A stretch of DNA of 64,000 bases from Myxocyprinus asiaticus (lineage: Eukaryota > Chordata > Actinopteri > Cypriniformes > Catostomidae). The DNA lies in assembly GCF_019703515.2 (NCBI RefSeq), contig NC_059346.1, positions 49,211,501-49,275,500 on the forward strand, given 5' to 3'. Position 1 is the first letter of the stretch. Each line of letters starts with the position of its first letter. The position numbers and the translations under genes were made by a program. The notes below the pieces were generated by a model, which made no database searches, had not been told where the DNA came from, and worked only from the letters and a program-made list of their open reading frames with translations. This document shows, piece by piece, positions 11,442 through 64,000 of the stretch.

Positions 11442-11564
11442 AAGACAGTGCCAGGCCACGTGACAGATGTTGTCTGTGGTGTTGACCACATAGTGGCGCT
11501 GGTCAAATCAATCATAGGAGTCTTCATATGTCTCACACTACAGAGAGGGGTGTTTTTAAGGTAA
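11442..11564 (+). CDS. rcc1l: rcc1l terminal exon with read-through tail
   Basis: Acceptor AG at 11440-11441. Encodes VPGHVTDVVCGVDHIVALVK followed by SII, where human RCC1L ends as KSFI then stop. Here the next codon is GGA (one base from TGA) and the frame runs on for 15 more residues to TAA at 11562-11564. The tail has no resemblance to RCC1 repeats. A polyadenylation signal AATAAA lies at 11950-11955. Either a lost stop or a lineage-specific end. Confidence 0.8.
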   Translation, partial: KTVPGHVTDVVCGVDHIVALVKSIIGVFICLTLQRGVFLR

Positions 11565-11949
11565 CATGGAAATATGACACCACCTCTGCTGTTTACAGTA
11601 TGGACCTAAAAATAGACTTGAGAGTAAACAGACTCAGGGCATCTTTTTCGAGGAGTACATTCTATCTGACTTTTTGGAATTCCCTCCAAAGTTTTTTTGG
11701 CTGTTTCATCTTCACATGTGATGGACACTGTACATTCAAAGCCATGTTATCAGTACTGATTCTGGATCTGCTTTATTGTTAAAATGCACTGAATTCTCAA
11801 CAGGCAAGGGGACAATCTGATATCTGATCTCAAAATAGTGCAAAATGGGAAATAACGATATTGGCTTTGCTGTGGTCAAGCAGGACATTTTGGCAAAACA
11901 TCTGGCTCTCGCCTTTTGTGCTCTTTTTAAGAAATGTTCAATCTGTCAA

Positions 11950-11955
11950 AATAAA
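11950..11955 (+). promoter_or_regulatory. Possible rcc1l polyadenylation signal
   Basis: AATAAA about 390 bases after the TAA of the last rcc1l exon, on the sense strand. Confidence 0.4.
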
Positions 11956-12054
11956 ACAAGTCAAAAATATATTTGTAGTATGAAATTTAAATGTAAAACA
12001 AAAGACTTTTCTTACCAGTGGCGGTTTGTACAGTTATGGTTTTGATGGATTCTT

Positions 12055-12150
12055 AAATAGAATAGTTCAACCAACAATAAATATTATTTTCTCACCCTCA
12101 TGTTGTTCAAAACCATTTAACTTTTTTCTTTGGAACACAAGATACTCAGA
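12055..12150. repeat. Fragment of a foldback-type element
   Basis: ATAGTTCAACCAACAATAAA and TCTCACCCTCATGTTGTTC are diverged forms of the left end of the GGGATAGTTCACCC family. Confidence 0.5.
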
Positions 12151-12214
12151 ACCAAAATTTTAGTTGTGAAATCTTATGTCGGCATATTTAAATCTGGTGT
12201 GTCGAGATCGGTTT

Positions 12215-12665
12215 TGAGCAGTGTTGGTACATTTCTCAAAAAATTAATTCTTACAAATTACTAATTACTTTTCAAATTAATCAGGTTACTGACTTTAATA
12301 ATTGCTTATAGAATTAACTTTTAAGTTACTTTCTAAAAACACATTCTACAGAAAAGTTAGTTTTTCCACTCATTGAGTTCAAAATAACATTTATATTTCC
12401 TTCTTGTTCATTGTTCAAGTCATACATTCAGCACCACACATTTCTACCTTACAGAAATGGTCACAGAAATGCAAAAAGACGCATATATGAACCTGTTTTT
12501 AAATATTACTGAAACGTGTAACCCAAGTAATGTACTAAAAAGTAATTATTTGAAAGTCAGTAACTAACCTGCATACAGGAATTAAAAATGTAGTGTTACT
12601 CTACTTTTTGTACTAAAAAAAGTAAAAAGTTTACAGTAATTACTTTGTAATTAGATTACACCCAT
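12215..12665. repeat. Palindromic AGTGTTGG...TTAC-rich repeat
   Basis: Starts AGTGTTGGTACATTTCT and ends with AATTAGATTACACCCATTGC, with GTAATTA/TAATTAC motifs in both orientations. Same general type as 16850-17640 and 18408-19775. Probably a non-autonomous DNA element. Confidence 0.4.
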
Positions 12666-12921
12666 TGCTGGTTTTGAGACATGTGAGAACCAAAATTGTC
12701 AAATGTGCCATGATGAGTGTTTGCGTGTCTGGTTTGAATATGCATGCACACAAGTGAATGAGATTTAGAAGCTTCAGCAGAAGGGAAGACTTTAAGCGAA
12801 CAAAGAATTTTACAGAAGACTTGGAATACAGTGCACAAGTCATATGGATGATTTTAAACAATTAAAAAAAATTATATTCCATGGGCTAAACATTTATGTG
12901 CAGTAGAGCATAAGCATGGTC

Positions 12922-13736
12922 TTAAATGAATATTCTGGGTTCAATACAAATTAAGCTCAATCAACAGTACTTGTGGGATAATGGAGTGGTAGTGGCATAG
13001 TGGGCTAAAGCACATAACTGGTAATCAGAAGGCTGCCGGTTCAATCCCCACAGCCACCACCATTGTGTCCTTGAGCAAGGCACTTAACTCCAGGTTGCTC
13101 CAGGGGGATTGTCCCTGTAATAAGGGCACTGTAAGTCACTTTGGATAAAAGTATCTGCAAAAATGCATAAATGTAATAATGTTGATTACCACAAAAAATT
13201 ATTCTGACGACTCAACCCTTTTCTTAAAAAAACAAAACAAATCAAGGTTACAGTGAGGCACTTACAAGGGAAGGGAAAGGGACCAATGAAAGTGAACAGA
13301 CAATTTTTGGAGGGTTTAAAGACAGAAATGTGAAGCTTACAATTTTATAAAAGCACTTGCATCAATTGTTCTGTTACAACTCATGTATTATTTGTGCTGT
13401 AAAGCTGATTAAATCATAATTTGTTTACAGTCGTTTTAAGGTTTGTTGACATCATCATGGCACTGAAGTTGTAAAATTGGCTATAACTTTACACAGAAAA
13501 GGTTAGGAAGCGATTTTATCACACTAAAATGATATTAACATGTATATTGTTTACATCTTTTGGCTATAAGTTTGAAACAGTATTTTAATGTTTACAGATT
13601 GGCCCGATTCACTTCCATTATAACTGTCTCACTGTAACCCAGATTTTTGCTTAAATAAATTTTTGTGGTAATCAACATTATGCTACAAATGCTGTCAACT
13701 GCGCTTAACTTGTATTGAACCCGGAATATTCCTTAA
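12922..13736. mobile_element. Foldback MITE with GAATATTCTGGGTTCAATAC ends, holding a V-SINE
   Basis: The left end TGAATATTCTGGGTTCAAT and right end TTGAACCCGGAATATTCC are inverted copies, and the inner TTAAGCTCAATC/GCGCTTAAC region mirrors too. The V-SINE at 12980-13175 is inserted near the left end. A second copy at 54000-56173 holds a Tc1 element instead. Confidence 0.75.
12980..13175 (+). mobile_element. V-SINE (tRNA-derived SINE)
   Basis: A tRNA-derived head shows an A box (TGGCATAGTGG) and a B box (GGTTCAATCCCC) about 35 bases apart. The body has the conserved CTTGAGCAAGGCACTTAA and TTGCTCCAGGGGGATTGTC blocks, and the tail reads AAGTCACTTTGGATAAAAG, as in the V-SINE superfamily of fishes. 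A short direct repeat around ATAATG flanks it. Confidence 0.85.
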
Positions 13737-15724
13737 TGCCACTTCAGAAAAACATATCAAATTATATTTAAAGTTGTTAAAATTGCTGTATCCTTCAGAA
13801 TTAAGTACATGCTTAATTTGTACCGAACTGTATTTGTAGATGAAAAAAGAATATATTACCATTTATAAAGCAATATACATTCTGAGGGAAAAGGGAAATC
13901 ACCCTCTTTAATGTGCAAGTATAAAGGGATATAGTTTCTGACCAACACACCGTCAAGAAACAGAAAAGTAATGGAGGTAAAAACAAAAAAGTCTGACCTT
14001 TTCTGTTTTCTGAATTGGTTTAATCATTGCAATTCTTCAAAGGAAATAATTTATTTGTATGGGAAGTCAGAAGTAGCCTACGCAAAGATCATAGGATTTA
14101 GCTTATATCCCACAGAAATAATTTGTAAATCACAGATATGAGCAAATTAATTTCATCTTCATAAACTTGAGATAACAAATGTCCAATTGGCACATGGTCT
14201 CGCAATCGCACGGTGTAAACCCCCACTGTGCACTTAAGAAAACATGGTTCGAAGAGTGTAAAAGAGAGTAACAAATGAGAAAAAATTAAATCAAACCTAA
14301 ACACAAACAAACTAAGCTGAAAAAATATACTGTTTTCACGTCTTTAATTGTCAGAGATAAAAACAAGTCACCCCTTTTTTTAACACTGATAAATACATGG
14401 TTTCTGCAAATTTCTGCTTCAGAGCTGATAGAAGAAAAGCTTGTGGAAAAGAGACACCCAATTCATGTGTGAAGAGCAACAAGTGACCCCTTCTAAAAGA
14501 GACTCAAAGAGAAAAATACCCATCCCCGCTATTTCACATCAGAACAGTAAGATCTTCAAGATAGACCTTAAATAAAGTGCAGACAAGGGGAGCTTGAAGG
14601 CCTAAACTAATGCCAGTGTCTGTGACACCTGACTTTACTGAACATTCAACAAACGACAGCATTCCCCACCAGTTTCCTCTATGGATGAAGCTTTGCAAAA
14701 TATTCTAAGGAGCAAGTAGTGGCGAAGACTAAAGAGGCACGGCAGCCTTTGCTGTCATTATGTCCAATCGCGAACATGCGAAACTCCACACATGAAATGG
14801 GAAGGAAATGCCGTAAATAAAAGCATCGAAACGAATGTTTAAAAACAGTATACAGTAAACTGCACAATTAATTGTGTACTTCCGTGTATATAACCTGAAC
14901 AAGTGCAAGTGAACCGAGAGAGTTTCACCTGAATCCACATGCCGGACAAAATCTCCACGCGCTTTCGCTGCCAACTCAGCAGACAAACAGAAAAACCATT
15001 GATTGTACTTCGAATGCAAAAAACAACAACAACTAAATCATTACCCAGCCGCTTGGCATTAAAATGCGACAACAGGATTAATGTGAGGGGAAACAAACAA
15101 AACCTCTATACAAAAATGAGAAACTTTCTGAACAGCCATGAACTGAACTGTGTTCTTTCACTAAAATCTAGAAAAATCACGCTTTAGACAAGGGGTCTAG
15201 TTTAGGCCCTGTGTCTTGGCACCGCAAGGGAAAACAGGAAGGGGGAGCAGGAAAAAATAAATTCTGATAAACAATTGAGTACATTCTGTGTCCTCCTGCC
15301 ACTAATACATACTGGTTATTTGCAACATCTAAAGAATCAGTATCTGAAATCCAGGCCCAGGCTTAAGCAGGCCTTGTTGCCATGGTAAAATTGTGTGCAG
15401 AGGAGGGGTGGATAAGAGAAAGAGCAGAGGAAAAAAACACTGGATTCACACCATTACAGGGTCCCTGTGCATTTGGATGGGAAATTGGGGTTGGACAAGT
15501 TTTGTTTTGTTTGCAGGTAGGCATGAATTAGACAGAAAGTGATATAGAAATGGCTGCTAGTGACACAATCGCTCAATACTGACTGCAAAACTAAAGACCC
15601 CCCTCCCCCCTTATCCAAACCTTCTCCCATAACCAGTCCTCAGGTAAGCTCTTGGCACTTTTAAGAGTTAAGAAATCAAAAATGTTTGCAGGGACATAGG
15701 ACTCCTGTCCAGTCACAAGGAGTC
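13737..15724 (-). other. castor2: Putative castor2 3' UTR and flank
   Basis: No gene is seen here on the + strand, and few recognisable repeats, in contrast to the surrounding DNA. The stretch directly follows the castor2 stop codon on the - strand. An AATAAA on the - strand at 14055-14050 could end a 3' UTR of about 1.7 kb. The extent is inferred. Confidence 0.4.
14050..14055 (-). promoter_or_regulatory. Possible castor2 polyadenylation signal
   Basis: AATAAA on the - strand, about 1.67 kb after the castor2 TGA. It is the only canonical signal I noticed in this interval on that strand. Confidence 0.35.
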
Positions 15725-57576
<41,852 letters not shown>

Positions 57577-57800
57577 CTGGAGAAAATGAAAAGAGAGAAA
57601 GACAGTTGGAAATTACAAGCCAAGGAGGATAACAGTAATAAACAGATATTATAAACTATGACATATTCTCATACCAAAAAGATCACAGAACACATTGAAA
57701 ATGATCTTTGCAATAACAGTCCACAAAATTACTGATGTTTACTTGGCTTTAGGGGTTTGAACAAGCCCCTAAGTTTGTGCTACGGACATGAATGATAAAC

Positions 57801-57870
57801 CAGGCCTATTTAACTGGCGGCCTGTGGGCCAAATACGGCCCGTTTTATATTTTCAGTGGCCTGCTTGAGG
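57801..57870 (+). repeat. hAT terminal fragment
   Basis: CAGGCCTATTTAACTGGCGG followed by CCTGTGGGCCAAATACGG looks like the end of a widespread fish hAT family. The other end was not found. Confidence 0.5.
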
Positions 57871-57887
57871 TTGTCTGTTGTCTTAGG

Positions 57888-58580
57888 GGCTGTTCACACC
57901 GAACGCATTTTGTGTCTGATCACGCTGTTTTTTTGTATTTTTTTTCCTATGTAAACTTGCGCCGGATGGAAGTCGCGCCAGCTCTTGATGTTTTGCAGGG
58001 TCTAGCGCTTTTAGATTCTTTCATAATTTTGATGAAATTAGAAGATTAAATAACTAAAATCATGGACGACTGACTTGATTTATTTGGTCAAGAAAACATT
58101 CGATTTGAAAAGTGAAAAGTTTATTTTATTGCCTCTATAACAAACTTCACTGTTATTGTTCAATACAATTTTTAGTATCAATCTGATTAACTTTCTCAGT
58201 TACGAACTAATTTTTCAACTTTTCTTGATGTTTTATTAATAGAAAACATAAATTATAGACCTACTATAACAATATCTGATAGAATCTTTTCGTTAACAAA
58301 ATGTCCTGGCTTGGCCTAAGTGACCAGACCAACAATTTTCGCCAGACGGATGATAAAACAAATGAAAATATCCCACAGACTTTCATTGAAGGAGGGACCA
58401 GAGCCATATCTAGGGACCTGAATGTCTTGAACCTCATTCACACTGGGCTCTAATCACTGGGATATCCTGTGTGAACGCAAGCCAGTGCCGGAATGCCCAA
58501 AAATTTGATCCCGGGATCAGACCCTAGTAACATTGCCGGGGTCAATCCCAGGACGTGTCTGTGTGAACAAAAGCAGAGCT
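57888..58580. repeat. Probable MITE remnant with TTCACACCGAACGC motif
   Basis: GGGGCTGTTCACACCGAACG at the left and several GTGTGAAC motifs at 58470 and 58560 are typical of PIF/hAT-type MITEs of fishes. Ends cannot be fixed. Confidence 0.35.
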
Positions 58581-60560
58581 GATACAGTGAAGGGTGTGTT
58601 GTAGTGATGATGCATTTATCATGCGAAGGAGAAAGTTTGTGTGCAGAATAGAGAGCCAACAATTTCATGGTGTACCGCGGTTTAAAAACATATGGCTGTC
58701 ATAAACCGTTGCCATTTGTTTTTCATTCGCGGCATTGTGTGAATCAGGATTTTTTTTTTTTTTTTAAATAAACAAGAAATTAACGTTTTCATTGTAAATA
58801 TTATTTAATTATAAAAAACAACAATCGGCTATATTTACAGCTTCACCAACCTGATGTGATAAAATAAACTAATTTATAATTTAGAGCGCAGCACACACCG
58901 AATGTCAGAAATGTATTTCCTTCTCATATATGGTGCATTTGAAGTCCACAATGTAGAAATACTTTGGGTATTTCAAAAGAATAATTATGGTTACCCAGTT
59001 TGTAAATTGTGACGAAAAAAAAAAGTGCCGTCTCATGCAGGGAACACTCCAAACCTGAAGTAGGGGAGAGCTGTGGCTTCGTTGTGTATTCAGTGTCAAA
59101 ATGACTGCTATACTATACATGACAAAGTTAATAAATTACTTTTGACATATTTTAGTTTATCTTCTATTTATTTTAATTAGATCAGATACAGTTGTTAGAG
59201 GGGGATTTTTAGCTGTAATATGGTCATGTTACAATGTGCCCCACAACTGTTACAACATGCCCTGTAGGCATTTCATTCTTCATTTCACTTTCCTTTTTTC
59301 AAGGTAGATGGTTAAAAAAAGTACACGCTGTATTCATAAAACAAGACCACATATTTGTACCAGATGTGCAAAATTTATGTGAAAAAAGGACAATACTTTG
59401 AATCCCAAGTGTATTTACACAAACTTAAGAAAACCAAAAAGTGTTAGTTTGTGCCCCGCTCTCCCCTACAACCTACATGCACGTCATTCGACAGAATTTG
59501 CAAAGACGAATGGAGGCTAAATGAAAACACAGTAGGTAGGCTAAAGACCCCCTTACATAAGAAACACAAGATACATTTTTACCAGTTTTGTAATGACTCA
59601 GTATAGCTTTTTAGGTGACTAACTCGCCACAGCGAGTTTCTGTTTTTCTCCAAAAATAGCTTTTATATTTTAAATTTTAAAGCTTGTAGAAATCATGATA
59701 GATATGACATCTGCCTCGATGCTTAATCGCAGCGCAACAGTTAGCATACAATATGTATATTACTAATACATTTTATTTGTCAAGTTTAAAAAGTGCTTAA
59801 GGCAGACAGAAAAAAAATGGCAGAGCTAGTCCAAAAAAAGGAAACAAAAGAAAAACACCAACAAATAAAGGGCAAATGAATACTCATTTTTGATTGTAAT
59901 AAACGCTAATGTCTGAAGAAAAAAAGTACAGTTTTACCTTGTCTGTGTAGTTGTTTTCTTTATTTTTAAGAAGGCAGACCTGTTTACAATCAAACTACAT
60001 TACAAACGCAATTACTGAATCGAATGCACAACTAACTGTTGCAGGGCAGTATGTATCATTAAAATTCATTATTTACATTTTTTTTTTTAAATATAATGTT
60101 TCTATTATTTTATATTAATAATGGTACAATGCACCTTGATACCGTACTTTTTTTTTTTTTTTTTTTTGGACAGTTACTTTCACTTTCAGTCTTTATTGTT
60201 CTTGGAAGGCATTTCAGTTGGTAGACAGCAGCCAATAACACAGAAACATTACTAGCAATATGCTTTCAGTAATATGTTTCAGTAATCTTTTCTTTCTTTT
60301 TTGTGCTGTATCAAAGAAAAGATTAATATAATTTGAATTTCTTTTCATCAGTGATGTATCTGTAAAATTACATGATATTAGCTGGCTAGCAAAAAGAAAA
60401 TACACAATTATTTACTGTCCAATTTGTGCCTCATTGTTTTTTCCCCCCAGTAGAATCTTAACACAATCTTTTCTTCAAGAATCCTAATGCTGCTCTTTTC
60501 CATCCTAAAACAGTTCACACTGACCACTGCTGTCAAGGTCCAAAGCTGAAAAAAATAAAT
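58581..60560. other. castor2 intron 1, no gene
   Basis: AT-rich sequence with poly-T tracts near 58750-58765 and 60148-60168. I see no coding signal or clear transposon end. Confidence 0.5.
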
Positions 60561-60896
60561 AAAAAAAAAATCATCATTAAAATACCATAAAAGTAGTCCA
60601 TACAACACAAAGCTGTTGTGTGGCCCCAGAAAGCTTGGAATATTATGCATGAGTCATGTGGACTACTGTTATGATGTCTTTATACTGAACCTTTAATAGT
60701 GCTTTATAGTATTTGTCCTTTTTGAAGCTCAACAGCTCCTGCTCACTATAAACTGTTATTCTATGGAATAGAGCTGCTTAAAATATATATTCGTATGTTA
60801 CAAGGAAAAGTAGCAGCATGTGGGTTTTGAACAAAAGGGTGAGTAAATGAGTGAGTAAAAGTACATTTTCCATTTTTAGATGAACTACTCCTTTAA
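60560..60896. repeat. Diverged foldback element remnant
   Basis: CCATAAAAGTAGTCCATACA in the left half and GGGTGAGTAAATGAGTGAGT then TTTTTAGATGAACTACTCC at the right match the GGGATAGTTCACCC family in altered form. Confidence 0.6.
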
Positions 60897-61907
60897 CTGG
60901 TGGCTCATTTTTTGAGCACAGACCTGACAAAGACATACTCAAAATAAAATGGTCTCTTATAAAAAGACTCTTAGGAGATGCTGTACAAAATTCAGAATTA
61001 AAGACAAAGACATTATTTAGAAAATCTTAAAATTGATTGTTAATGATTACCTAATAATATTTGTACTAAAAATATATGACACTGTCTTCGTCACAACGTA
61101 AAAATTCAATGGAAGCCACACGGTTCTAATCGGAGGGTGATAACGTTCTACTTTGTTTTATTGATCATTTTCTAAGACAATATCAAGTAAATTTTCTAAA
61201 AAGCTCCTTCAAAAACCTGCCAGATTACCACATTCATTCAAATCCGTTATAATATACACACATTCACATTTTATCTTAAGCCTGACATGCTGAAAACTGC
61301 TGTTAATGTTTTCACATTCACAATTATGAATGACATTTGAATCACATACTGTACATGACATTTTCAATTCAGAACGGCAAATTTCGCCAAATGGTGAGTA
61401 GTTTACACCCTTGGAAATTACTTTCGGTTAGTACAACATTTTAATCATAAAACAATGGTCAAATTTTTCATGTTTAGTTAGATACTTTCATCTTACAAGA
61501 CACTAACATGCTTAACATGAACTGCTTGCTGATGCACGGCGCTGGAATAATCCATGAGGTTCCCGCTTAGCGTCTGAAACTTGAGTCCCACGACACCCGC
61601 CTTCATCGATTTGATTGGCTATCTCAAATGACATTGACGAGTGGCGTTAGACTACCGAGCACGCTAAAAATTTAACTTTTTTAAACCTTTATGTTATTCC
61701 TGCAACAACTTAATGACAACTAGACGGCGATGCATCATGGACTGCAGCAGAACAGCAACAAGGATATAAATTATTGGGGGAACAATCTGGCCATGTCTGA
61801 TTATTATTGTGGTTACAGCCCTGTAAAGACATGAGGACATGCACATTTGACTTAAGTTAGCAACCGCCAAGAACACCCTACCAACATGCCAGAAACCACT
61901 TAGCAAC

Positions 61908-62639
61908 TAAGGGTGTGTTCACACTTGTAGTTCGGTTCTCTTGGTCCAGACCAAAAAAGAAAATGATACATTTAGTCCTGGTTCGCTTAGCGTTCACACT
62001 GCCATTTTTAACACCGAACTTAACGATACAAAACCAAAGGCATCAGGAAAAAGTCACAACCTGATTGGACAGCTTTTATGACGTATATATTTTTTGACGG
62101 AACTTGCCAAACATCCAAAACAATGCTGGCTGCTGGGCTAAATGCGCTCTTTGGATTTATGTATATATATATATATGGTGGTATTTTTACCAGCTGAGAA
62201 CAAACGAAGAGCTAATAAAATGTGTGAAGGAGTCAAAACAGCACCAGGAATTCCTCTGTTGCACACACAAATGAAGATATGCTGCAAGGACGGCTGACGG
62301 CGGTTCAACGCCTGTACCGAACTGTAATGGGCAACATAGCTCCTATGATGAGAAGAACCATGTATGCTTGAGGTCAGTATTAGGCAAATTACTTCCTGTT
62401 TTTGGTACGTTTAGACATCTTTGGTCCATGTTGCGCTCATATATCAATCGAACCGCACCAGAGTTTGTTTGGAAGCGGACCGAGACCCACTATTCAGGCG
62501 GTCTCGGTCCACTTGTTTGGTGCGCACCAAGGTTCGGGTGACAGCGTTCACACTTGTTCAAATGAACCGCACTAACAGAGCAATCGCACCAGAGTTTGTT
62601 TTAATCGAACCAAACCTGCCAAGTGTGAACACACCCTAA
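61908..62639. mobile_element. PIF/Harbinger-like MITE with TAA target duplication
   Basis: The left end GGGTGTGTTCACACTTGTAG (from 61911) is mirrored by CAAGTGTGAACACACCC ending at 62636. TAA lies on both sides (61908-61910, 62637-62639). Inside, GTTCACACTG, GAACCGCACCAGAGTTTGTT and related blocks repeat in both orientations. No transposase. Classified from the TAA target and GGG ends only. Confidence 0.75.
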
Positions 62640-63129
62640 GACCTTCTCTTAGTTTTCATACTTTTACCGTTGCTCTGCTCAAAAGGTTGATTTTCAAACG
62701 TCCAGACAGTATAATTTATGTCCCGTCAAAGATTACAAAACAGGAAAAGTGTGATTGAATACCTTCGCCCTGCGTCTGCCTAAAAAACATGACCCGACAA
62801 ACATAGCTGCACAAATGCTGGGCAGTTGATGCTCGTACACCCCAAAAGGCTCCAAGATTCCAGGTAAGAGGAGTCCTTAAGGGCCTGTCCACCCACATAC
62901 CGTTTTGTTTTGCCTCTGGGGGGATAGCAGGTGACTTGTTGACTCTAGAAAGCAGCATCTTATCTGATACTATCAAAGTTGTGGTGCAGTGGGGATTTTT
63001 TCAAGGTTTTTGTAAGCTGTCAGACATTTCTGTTGCTTTGCCACGGCAGCATTTTAAAACTCTTTAAGCCTACAAGCAAAATGACAGCAAAATCTAAAAC
63101 TGACAATCATGCGTTCTGACATATACGTA

Positions 63130-63305
63130 CTGTCTTCTGCAGAACACAAAAAAATATATTTTGATCTAGATTTTTTGTCGAGGTGTTTTTGTCCATACAA
63201 TGCAAGTCAATGGGGTCCAACACTCCAAAAAAGACAAAGGCACCATAAAAGGTAATCCATACGACTCAAGTGGTTTAATCTATCTCTTCTGAAGCGATAC
63301 CAGTG
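63130..63305. repeat. Foldback element fragment
   Basis: TTCTGCAGAACACAAAA, GTCCATACAATGCAAGTCAA and GTGGTTTAATCTATCTCTTC match the interior of the GGGATAGTTCACCC elements. Both outer ends are absent. Confidence 0.65.
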
Positions 63306-63529
63306 TAATCGTGCTTCAATTCATGATTGCGCCAAATAGACTGCAGATGTCAAGCTTTATAGAAAAAAATGAAACCTAGTATCCTAATAAACCTAGAATT
63401 TTTTTTTACTATATCTACATTTTTGCAAACCAAATTCCAAGTTTCGACGCTAGAGGCAACGACAAATCACGACTGCAATGGCTGATTATGACTTTATAAA
63501 CACTTATTTTACTCACACACTGCTATGTA

Positions 63530-64000
63530 GGCATGGGATCAAAATCAGAAGATTTTCCAGATGATTATCGATATATATCAGGATTTTTTTCAGATATAAA
63601 TAGAGCTGCTTGTTGCACAACAGTCTTTGTCTCTTCAAACATATTTTTTAACACAACTTTGGTAGTGTGAGAGGCAGGGTAAATTAAAGTGGCTCACGCA
63701 CTTTTCATTAAATCCATTAAATTAAATTCATCAAGACCCAAATCATTATCAAAGGACAAAGATTATTTTCTCTAGCCAATTCTGGATACTATATTGTGTA
63801 CAAGTATCTTTCATAGAGCCTACACAATGTATTTTCAGTTACAAGTAGATGTACAAGTAAAAAGTCTTTTTGTGGTTTGACAGCTTGAATTAAAGATCTA
63901 TTCAGTGATACATACAAGGAAATTGCATAATACACATTGCCATTTCTAATCGTTCAGTTTGCGCAGTTACACCAGTTTCATACACAAACCTGCAAACTCA
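63530..64000 (-). repeat. Unclassified dispersed repeat, right copy (inverted)
   Basis: Reversed, this matches 47620-48140 in order, including AAACTGGTGTAACTGCGCAA, ATACATTGTGTAGGCT and GTTGTGCAACAAGCAGC. The window ends inside it. Confidence 0.7.

Larger units (their letters stand above)
1315..11564 (+). pseudogene. rcc1l: rcc1l (WBSCR16), 3' exons of a probably decayed copy
   Basis: Family role: RCC1L is an RCC1-repeat beta-propeller protein of mitochondria, tied to mitoribosome assembly and inner-membrane fusion. Here exons lie at 1315-1382, 2787-2871, 8229-8410, 8583-8670, 10596-10769, 11064-11149 and 11442-11564. Their reading phases fit each other, and the peptides (PEPSPVSLPL, ACGQDHSLF, GWGNSEYLQLASVTEATQ, VWGFGILGKGPNLSESA, FVWGKNVRGCLGIGKHDDQY, CGVDHI) match human RCC1L as I recall it. 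The 5' exons must lie before the window. Four faults point to decay: no exon is recognisable for the repeat between 1382 and 2787, the donor after 2871 reads CT, a TGA lies at 8321-8323, and the usual stop is lost. Alternatives are assembly error or a recently silenced duplicate; a second, intact copy elsewhere would fit a polyploid cyprinid. Identity is very likely; loss of function is inferred. Confidence 0.8.

Noticed and set aside
57577..64000. Search for castor2 exon 1 (start MELHILEH-like)
   Set aside because: No matching coding stretch with a donor was seen on the - strand; the exon is more likely beyond the window.

Overview
This window is vertebrate nuclear DNA, most likely from a cyprinid (carp-like) fish. 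The evidence is spliced genes with GT-AG introns, many Tc1/mariner, hAT, PIF/Harbinger-like and LINE elements, a V-SINE, and the foldback repeat starting GGGATAGTTCACCC that is abundant in zebrafish and carps. The species cannot be named from the sequence alone.

Two protein-coding loci converge. On the + strand, 1315-11564, lie exons of rcc1l (WBSCR16), a mitochondrial RCC1-repeat protein; its 5' exons lie before the window. This copy looks decayed: one RCC1-repeat exon cannot be found, one splice donor reads CT instead of GT, a TGA sits in frame in another exon, and the family's C-terminal stop is replaced by a read-through tail. On the - strand, 57576 down to 15725, lie exons 2-9 of castor2 (GATSL2), a paralogue of the arginine sensor CASTOR1 upstream of mTORC1. 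All eight visible exons keep frame and splice sites and add up, with a 113-nt first exon beyond the window, to a family-sized protein. RCC1L and CASTOR2 are also neighbours in human 7q11.23, which supports both calls.

The dominant feature is a satellite of about 20 kb (23230-43235) inside castor2 intron 3. It is built from two related AT-rich monomers, 32 bp and 24 bp, mixed in an irregular order that is itself copied in larger units of about 1.23 kb and 5.14 kb. The edges are diverged and the core is homogenised; a LINE 3' end has inserted into the right edge.

Layout: 1-980 Tc1 remnant; 1315-2871 rcc1l exons; 3347-8180 a four-level nest of transposons in an rcc1l intron; 8229-11564 remaining rcc1l exons; 11565-14050 intergenic repeats; 14050-22819 castor2 3' UTR and exons 9-4 with foldback elements in the introns; 22820-48466 intron 3 with the satellite; 48467-48660 exon 3; 48661-57505 intron 2 with a broken L1-type LINE and Tc1/mariner elements; 57506-57576 exon 2; 57577-64000 part of intron 1 with MITEs and an inverted copy of a repeat also present in intron 3.
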